From contig CM065801.1 of NCBI GenBank assembly GCA_033398695.1, positions 2,108,001 to 2,172,000 of the forward strand: a stretch of 64,000 nt of DNA. The letters are read 5' to 3'. Below are positions 56,739 through 64,000 of this stretch, piece by piece. The notes beneath the pieces are model-generated. The model did not search any database and was not told the DNA's origin. It saw only the letters and a program-made list of their open reading frames with translations. Source of the stretch: Orobanche coerulescens. Taxonomy: Eukaryota; Streptophyta; Magnoliopsida; Lamiales; Orobanchaceae. Position 1 is the first letter of the stretch, and the number at the start of each line of letters is the position of its first letter. Made by a program: the position numbers and the translations under genes.

Positions 56739-57416
56739 CATACATACATATATATATATATATATAGTGGAGTTATTATAAAAAGTGTGTTATAATAAAA
56801 AGGGTAGGAAGGAATCTCAACCATTGGATCAGATTTGGCAAGATCAAAAAGGGCAGTGGCAACTTTGTAAATACTCGAAACATAAGGGGCAATTGTATAA
56901 CAGTGTGTTATACAAATCGTAACCTCACAGTGATAAAACGGTACTGTTTCACATTCGTTTCATTTTTCCCAAAAAATTTTACACACTTTCTCTCTCTACA
57001 AACTAACAGAGATCTACTTCATCACAAACCCTACAAATTTCATTCCCAAAACCGAATCACCATTCGATAACTCATCAACGATGCAACCTACCTCATCAAT
57101 GATGGTTACTGTGTCGATTTGTTAATGTTTGAATCACCATTCAAAAACCTTACTCCATCAACGATGGTGAAGACGAACATACTAAATATTACAAGGCCTT
57201 GTATGTTGATATACGATCTTTAATTTAATTACTGCATCGATTTATTAATTTCTTTTTACTAAGATCTTGTTTTTAGTATGTTATATTCAGAGTTTGATTC
57301 AAAGTTACATGTTTTCTTCTAGATCTGGAACAAAATGTAGAAAAAAATAGATACAAAACGTGTTTAGGAAAGATGCATACAAGGTGTTTGATAAAATGTC
57401 TCAACTAGACTTTATA
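56739..57416. other. Non-coding flank with TA repeats
   Basis: A TA run at about 56748-56766, then a segment with CTCAACCATTGGATCAGATT and related plant-repeat-like text. No coding sequence was recognised. A C/T-rich stretch around 56985-57070 could be a leader, but nothing supports a gene. Confidence 0.5.
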
Positions 57417-58080
57417 ATTGCGATGCACAAAATTTACATTGTGATGCAGTTTGAATGCCGATGCAGTTATATTTCAAATTATGATGCGGTAGGTTTTTAT
57501 TTAACTGTGATGTAGCAGGTTATTTGTGTTTGTATGTTTGGTTGTTTGTGTGATGTACTTGCATATGAGTTGTGATGTAGTAGTTTTTGAATTTCCGTGT
57601 ATCAGAATGTTATTCTAATGCATCACTATGTTATTATACTGCATCACTGTGTTATCATACAGTTGCATCAAAATGTTTATAATATTATTGTATCACAATG
57701 TTGTTCTACTGCATCACAATGTGCGAAAATGTGTTTGTAAGCTCTATTGTATGAACGATTCACTTGGTTTTGGACTATGATGCAGTAGGTAGTCATTTGT
57801 CGCTTATAAGAATGAATTAGATTACGTCTAGGTGACATTATTTGTCGAAATGTGTTTGCTTGGTTGGTTCTATGAATGATGCAATTGGTTTTGAACTATG
57901 ATGCAGTAGGTGCACAATTGTCCAGTATAAGGATGAGTTAGGCTAAGTGTAGGTTGCATTATGTGTGAAAATGTCTTTGTTTTTGTGGTTGTTTATTTGA
58001 TTCACTTAATTTTGAACTGTGATGCAACTGACGTGAAGAAGTGATGCAGTAGATGTTTTATAATGCATCTTGTTTGATCA
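57417..58080. repeat. Field of TGATGCAG / CTGCATCA motifs
   Basis: The octamer TGATGCAG and close variants occur many times in about 660 bp. The orientation changes in blocks: GTGATGCAGT(AGGT) at about 57440-57570, CTGCATCACAATGTT at about 57620-57720, and TGATGCAGTAGGT again from about 57779. More copies lie at 58640-58757. Intervals are irregular, so it is not a simple tandem repeat. Near 58085 it ends in a CAG that could be a splice acceptor for the downstream ORF. Confidence 0.75.
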
Positions 58081-58096
58081 TGTTACAGATAAACAT

Positions 58097-58454
58097 GTAT
58101 GTTGACTACTTGATGAGGAATAAACATCCAAGATGGAATGAGATGTTTACCGCAAGGGTTGTAGTATTTTTTAGGCAGATGGAAACTTACTAGGGTCGTG
58201 GTATTTTTGAGGAAGAGTTAAAGAAAGAAGGCGTATGTCAAAGAGGACAAATCGATATGTTGCGAGCAAAGTACAAGGCAAAGATGATTCTTAAAAGTAT
58301 GAATAAGAAAAAGATGGAAGTCTTGGCAAACGCAGAGGCATATAACAAGCTGCAATTAGTAGATTACAATCCTCTAATGCCAAATGATACACTTAAACTG
58401 AAAGAAAGAATGGTACAAAGGATTATTGAACCCGTAACAAGGATTCTCGGATAA
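58097..58454 (+). pseudogene. Unrecognised ORF remnant
   Basis: Reading from 58097: NMYVDYLMRNKHPRWNEMF... then a TAG after RQMETY, then in the same frame GRGIFEEELKKEG and the open piece MLRAKYKAKMILKSM...IIEPVTRILG to 58454. The text is Lys/Arg-rich and protein-like, and the reading frame is shared across the stop, which suggests a real former exon. It is preceded by a possible acceptor CAG at 58086-58088. I do not recognise the family. It may belong to the element that holds the TGATGCAG motifs. Confidence 0.5.
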
Positions 58455-58757
58455 TACTTGTGGATCATTAAAAAACATTGTTTAAATTCACTTGGATGTA
58501 ATGATTTGGATTTCTGAATGTTTAATACTAAGTATTGTACATGTTTATGATGAGAGTGTTTGTTTAATATTAATTAATGTTGATATCTCAATGAACATAG
58601 ATGTACTAAATTATAAATTATGTTGCACTGAAAATACTAGTGCATCTCAGTGTATATAACTGGTGTATCATAGTGTGTATGTCAGGTGCACCACAATGAT
58701 GTCAATATACTGCATCATAATGTTATAAATATTTTTAGAATTATACTGCATCACAAT
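58455..58757. other. Flank with further TGATGCA-type motifs
   Basis: AT-rich, non-coding. CTGCATCATAATGTT and CTGCATCACAAT lie at its end, just before G. The motif field is thus cut by the insertion of G and may resume beyond the right edge of the window. Confidence 0.6.
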
Positions 58758-59300
58758 TGTAACACCCCCAATCCGCTCAGGGATATTACACGTCGTAGAA
58801 CCTTTCCTCAAGGATCTACCAGGCTGGTAACAACATAGAACATCTCAGCGATGCCTTTAAGGCTAACATGACTCAGTAGACCGATTTGGTCTTTCAATAA
58901 AAACATACAACTCGATTACAATACGCAGGGGTCGAATACAACACACTCCCGTACAATGGGGGAAGAATACTGCAGCGGAAATAAAATACAACTAAACCAA
59001 TATAACATCAAACGGTCCTCGTGTGATTAGTATCGTTCATCTTTCATCATCCTTCATGCCGACCCTGTGCTATGCTCCAAAACCTGAATGCAACACAAAC
59101 ATCCACCCCCCGAATACTCGGGGGTTAGCAAAACTCCACTGTTTTGCTAGTGCAAGTACAAGTGCAAAAATACGAGTCATACAATTCACATTCCACGAAC
59201 GATAATAATCTGGAATCCTCAAAGATTCAAATACAACAAGATGAACACTTCCCGAGGCAAGAGTTTGAGTAAAGACTTCCCAAAATTTCAAGATCAAAAT
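58758..59300 (-). repeat. G left LTR fragment
   Basis: TGTAACACCCCCAATCCGC onward. It is nearly identical to 61082-61630 until 'cttcccaaaatttcaagatc', after which it changes at ~59300 into sequence homologous to the A internal region around 51860. Confidence 0.88.
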
Positions 59301-61081
59301 CCGGTGAAAACAACAACATGTGCATTCACATAAGATCCATAGGAAAGGGAATAAAAATTGAAAAGTCACAACGACAAACGAGTTATTCCAAAACAATACC
59401 ACACTCGTTCGATCAACAAAAGCAAGGGGCAGGACAAGCTCAGAAATGTCAACGAACATAAACGAGTCGATAGAGTCGAAAACACAAGAGTTCCAAATCC
59501 GATCCACTTCGAATAAAAGAACTAATAGAACCAGATGATGTCACTCCCGAACAAGGTTCACAAGAATCGAACCGAACCCGAAAAAATCACAGCGATAACC
59601 AGATCGACCCACAACAAGATCACAGCTCGTTCGGACGATGAAACCGAAATACAGAACAAGTTCATAAAGTATCAACGAACATGAGTGAATCGATAGACTG
59701 GAGAAAGAGAAAATACAGAAGTCAAAATAGTACGGGTATTACCTCCGACCTCGTCCACGAAAATCACTAAAACGGGAGCAAGGTAACAAGACATTAAACA
59801 ACCGACACATAACGGAACCATCGCCGATGCACACGGTCATACCAAACCAAGCTCTAACAGCTCGCACATGCGCGACAACGCAGAAATCACTACGAGGCGA
59901 CAATATTCAATGCCAACATCCCACCTCTCACAGAGGGCTAACACAACAAATGTGTGGAAAACGACTCAACGCTCACACCGCCAATTCGATCATACTCGGG
60001 AGCAAACATCAAAATGACAATGCGAACATCATACATACATACCCAGCCCTCAAACGGGAATGGATAGGTTTTAAAAATGAAAACCTCATTTTGAAAATAA
60101 TTTAGAAGAATACCGGTTGATCTTGAGTATCACCTTTCAAAAAAGTACAAACGTGAAACATCGTTATCGAGACTTTGAAAACCATCATGCGTTTGGTAAA
60201 AATGAGGACATTTTCTTTTAGTGAAAGACTTTCAGAAATATTCGACCCTCGGGTCTAAGTATAAGTGTTTCTAAACATCAAAAATATCTCAAAACATTTT
60301 GGTCCTCGAGGTAGAAGAATTTTGAAACATGTTGTGGCACCTTGGATGTACCACGAGAAAATAATTCATTTTAAAAGTACGTCTCGAAATTTATTTTTTA
60401 AGATACTCAAGGTTTTCAAAGATAATTCAATGGACTAGAATGCCCAAAAATTTCAGGTAATTACACAAAACTTTATAGCGCCGTGGGTCCCGCGCCGGAA
60501 CCCACCAGGCTAAAAGCCATTTACAAAAAACGCCAAAAAGGCCGATGACGGTAATATTTCAAAAACTCACAAAAGCCATTTACAAAATACTAAATACCGT
60601 CATAAGAATATCGCCAAAACGATCGAGGCCATAATGCCAAAAACTCGGTTAAGGGAATCGGTTTTCGAAATAAAACTCAGTCGGTAAAATACCGAAAGCC
60701 ATTACAAAAGAACTCACGCAGCGGATAAAAGAAATAAAGTTAAACATGCACAATCCAGCAACACTACTCCTCATATGAACGAAATATGAGGGTCAAATAA
60801 CCGCATATCAAGAAATCAAAATCCATAAGAGGATTCCGTCACTTAACAAATAATCATAAAAATAGCTCGCATCAGACGAGGCACAAACACAAAGAAGGGA
60901 GACTTACCTCCACAGGTCGCACGAAGATGATGATCGCCCCACGATACTAATCACGACCAACCAACTCAGACGACGCGTTGCGAAACGACTCAGTCAGATA
61001 TAATCCGACGAAACAAGACTCAAACAACACGACTTGACCCGACAGCCTAGGTTTCCACAACTTAATCTCTGATACCATTTA
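59301..61081 (-). other. G internal region with primer-binding site
   Basis: Reverse-complement homologue of the A internal region (about 49660-51860). No gag or pol was recognised. The PBS is at 61063-61076; the minus strand reads TGGTATCAGAGATT, 5 bases from the LTR. Blocks near 60120-60260 and 60480-60720 match A at 50460-50640 and 50040-50270. Confidence 0.8.
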
Positions 61082-63283
61082 TGTAACACCCCCCAATCCG
61101 CTCAGGGATATTACACGCCGTATAATCTTTCCTCAAGGATCTACCAGGCTGGTAACAACATAGAACATCTCAGCGATGCCTTTAAGGCTAACATGACTCA
61201 GTAGACCGATTTGGTCTTTCAATAAAAACATACAACTCGATTACAATACTTGACCACGCAGGGGTCGAATACAACACACTCCCGTACAATGGGGGAAGAA
61301 TACTGCAGCGGAAATAAAATACAACTAAACCAATATAACATCAAACGGTCCTCGTGTGATTAGTATCGTTCATCTTTCATCATCCTTCATGCCGACCCTG
61401 TGCTATGCTCCAAAACCTGAATGCAACACAAACATCCACCCCCCGAATACTCGGGGGTTAGCAAAACTCCACTGTTTTGCTAGTGCAGGTACAAGTGCAA
61501 AAATACGAGTCATACAATTCACATTCCACGAACGATAATAATCCGGAATCCTCAAAGATTCAAATACAACAAGATGAACACTTCCCGAGGCAAGAGTTTG
61601 AGTAAAGACTTCCCAAAATTTCAAGATCAAAATATCAAGGGAAACAATTTATAAAATGATTTGAAATACCATCGAGAATTTTAATAGAAAACAATTTAGG
61701 ATTATCAAATCCTACTTTTCAAAACCCAAAAGACGAAAGGGGTCACCGCCCCAAAGGTTTACTTTCCGTAAAATGACCTTTACCAAACCGTTGGGATTTT
61801 AGCCCCAAATCTCATCAACTCACAGTACACAAGAACGACCACAAGGTTCGTCTCCCAACATCAAAATCCACAATTAAAGGATTTAACACAAACAACAAAA
61901 TACTCTAGTGCCATTCTAGCCAAGTAAGCCAAACGAACAACTTACCTCTTACACACTTAGTCGATGCATGCAATCATGTAAACCATTCGAAATCACTCAT
62001 TTCCGGAAATGCCATAATCAAATCACATTTGTAAAAATGCACCACAATTAACCGTCGATCCATGTCTCTTGTGGACCCTACCGAGACCCCGTCGGATCTA
62101 ACCCGTAGTGTTTAAAAGCTTGCTCGTCGATCCACATCTCTTATGGACCCTACCGAGACCCATTGGATCTAACCCGTAGTGAGCATACACACACACACGT
62201 TACTCATGCAATATTAATATGCTAAGAATGTAAGTTCATTAAGAATACTCACTAGAGATGGCCACTTACTCGACGCCGTTATCAAACTCTTCAAAACACA
62301 ATAACAAGATTAAACACGGAATACACGATTCCATAACTTTAAACAACAGGTGTATCATCAAAGCCTTCAACGTTCAAAATAATCAAATCATAATCAATTC
62401 CCAAAACACATCGTTCACGAAACACACACACGCATTTTGAAAGAGAGCCTTTAACGAGGCCAAACCGAAATCTTTTGAAACTTTATTTCAAATAACCAAA
62501 TAAACACACCAAGACGATCACCGATCATAATGTCCACAAAACGAGAAGCGTATGAACAAGGAACTTGCCTCGAATAAGAACAACGTGGAGAATTGACCGA
62601 AGTAGGTTGACACGAACCGACTACGAACCCGCCGACTCCACCGATCGCCAACTCGCGTTCATAAACTACGAAGGACAATAACAACAATGAAATGAATTCC
62701 ATAACACGACTCAAAGTTGTTGAATTCAAAGAACGAATGACGAAAGTTCAAGTGTTTTCCCCAAAACGGCCAAGAACACGATTCGTCCCGACAAAACATG
62801 AAAACGGAATTCCAAGTCGAAATGTGGATATACAATCCATAGAATATGTTTAACAACATCATTTAACCACAATCGATCCATCAAAAACGGATGAAAAATG
62901 AGATCGAGGACAAATCCCCCAAAAAGTCGATTCGAAGGAAATCAAGAAATATACTTCGATTCGACGAAGAACAATTGATTAAATGATGTTAAACACAAGA
63001 GTACTACCAAGATTAATCATACCCATCATGAATTAATCAACAATACAGAACGAATCGGACAAAAACGCAAAACCCCCAAAATTCAAGAAATTAGGGTTCT
63101 AAGGAGAGATTACCTTGATTCGCTGGATCGAAGGATGATATATGATGATCAATCCATGATATGAACTCAAGAACTTCGTGTATTTGTTGTTCAACAACAT
63201 GGATTCGCCTCCTCCGAAGCTCCAGCCGCGGATCGAAAAGAAAGGAAATGAAAAACGAGTGAAAATGAGGCTGCTCTGCCACA

Positions 63284-63289
63284 TTTATA
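63284..63289 (-). promoter_or_regulatory. TATA box, G right LTR
   Basis: The minus strand reads GTATAAATGTGG, 11 bp from the first palindrome (63301). Its surroundings are close to those of the D TATA box. Confidence 0.65.
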
Positions 63290-63300
63290 CTGGTGCAGCC

Positions 63301-63571
63301 TAGCGTGCGCTAGGCTGCCGAGCTAGCGTACGCTATCGCCTGTGCCGCAATCCAGACATCGCCGCAGTAGCGCCGCAGCCTTCCGGCCGTAGCGTGCGCT
63401 ACTCACCGTCAGAAGGGCGCAGGTCCGGCAAGAGCGTGCGCTACCCGCCGATCCACCGAGTCCAAGACTTACCGCTCTATCGGCCGCCACAAGCGCGCGC
63501 AGACAACCGTCTGTAGCGTGCGCTGCCTCCCGTCTGTAGCGTGCGCTACCTTCCGGCCGTAGCGTGCGCTA
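63301..63571 (-). promoter_or_regulatory. U3 phased palindrome array, G right LTR
   Basis: A pair at 63301 and 63324; a weaker quartet at 63368, 63390, ~63413 and 63432; a quartet at 63491, 63514, 63537 and 63560 with exact 23-bp steps. Units are TAGCGTGCGCTA or variants. At the first unit the symmetry extends to 10-bp arms (CAGCCTAGCG and CGCTAGGCTG) around TG. Confidence 0.92.
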
Positions 63572-64000
63572 CGCCGGTTCCTGCCGCACCCGTCCGGTCG
63601 GTGCCCGCAATCATCCAGCCAGAACCCGCAACCGTCCGGCCAGTGCCCGACCACCAGGGCTCGACGATTCTATTTCCGAAAACGTACGGAACGAACACGA
63701 CAAAAAGCTCGCGGACAACATCATCGACCCGAAATGAAAACATAATACCATAATTAATCATACGCGGCCAAGAAACGGGTCGAGACAACAATTACAGATA
63801 CGGATACCCATAACTTTGGGTAAATTATAAAATGGCCCAAAACGTCCGAAAATCATGATACGTGGTCGAATAACCAAACCGAAGTTCACAACACGTCTAA
63901 CAAAGTTAAACGGACTTACGGGAAACCCGAAACAGCAGTTTCGAACGATATTCACAAGAATCGAACTCAAGTGCGGAAAAGTCGCTAAAAAGCACGGAAC

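Larger units (their letters stand above)
58758..64000 (-). mobile_element. LARD-like element G, deleted and cut by window edge
   Basis: A minus-strand relative of A. An LTR fragment (58758-59300) is fused to internal sequence (59301-61081), followed by the PBS and an LTR that runs off the window (61082-64000). LTR ends, internal sequence and PBS match A in reverse. The left LTR and the adjacent internal part have been joined by a deletion of several kb. The far end and target duplication are outside the window; the 5 bases before it are ACAAT. Confidence 0.85.
61082..64000 (-). repeat. G right LTR (5' LTR), incomplete
   Basis: It starts TGTAACACCCCCC and continues past the window end; by comparison with 1-189 about 150 bp remain unseen. 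The leader tandem domain is at about 62055-62180, with two units containing ACCCCGTCGGATCTAACCCGTAGTG or a close variant. The TATA box is at 63284-63289 and the palindrome array at 63301-63571. Confidence 0.88.

Overview
The window reads as intergenic DNA from a plant nuclear genome, probably a eudicot, though the species cannot be told from sequence alone. It is AT-rich and almost wholly built of transposable elements. Evidence for a plant: Ty3/gypsy chromoviruses of the Tekay/Del type with primer-binding sites complementary to initiator tRNA-Met, a Ty1/copia element, hAT-type MITEs and a pogo-like DNA transposon. I see no intact host gene, tRNA, rRNA or CRISPR array.

Layout. Positions 1-1100 hold two truncated LTR pieces. 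Positions 1101-38585 are one non-autonomous, LARD-like LTR element (called C here, minus strand, TSD GTATC). It has been split by a hAT MITE in its left LTR (1815-2533), by two gypsy elements in its internal region (B, minus, 5753-14769, TSD ATCGA; E, plus, 14867-24001, TSD TGAGC), and by a degenerate gypsy element in its right LTR (D, minus, 28209-37566, TSD CAAAT). Without the insertions C is about 9.2 kb. Positions 38591-40029 and 46772-46933 are older flanking DNA with a second hAT MITE (38894-39394). This DNA is interrupted by a copia element with three LTRs and two internal regions (40030-46766, TSD CTTAG). A second LARD (A, plus, 46939-55165, TSD CATAT) sits directly against a pogo-like element (55172-56736). 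Next comes a stretch rich in TGATGCAG motifs with an unrecognised ORF remnant. A minus-strand relative of A (called G) runs from 58758 off the window edge.

How the parts relate. B and E encode the gag, protease, RT, RNase H, integrase and chromodomain set, broken by stops and frameshifts. LARDs A and C encode little or nothing but keep the same PBS, a hairpin next to the polypurine tract, and matching LTR ends. They were therefore probably mobilised by proteins from autonomous relatives. A still carries a zinc-knuckle relic.

Main discovery candidate. In all six LTR families (A, B, C, D, E, G) the U3 carries an array of short palindromes about 150-800 bp from the LTR 5' end. In B, C, D and G the array lies just upstream of a TATA-type box; E has only a TTTAAAT sequence, and A has no visible TATA box. 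The palindrome sequence differs by family: TAGCGTGCGCTA, TTACGTACGTAA, GTGCCGCGGCAC or CCGTGTCGTCCGACACGG. The architecture is kept: two CpGs two bases apart at the centre (adjacent in A), spaced 23-24 bp in B, C, D and G, often in groups of four. E uses 69 bp (three times 23) and A uses 21 bp. I know of no described element of this kind. A second tandem domain, with a core like GGTCCGACGGGATCA, lies further downstream in the LTRs of all families except D.
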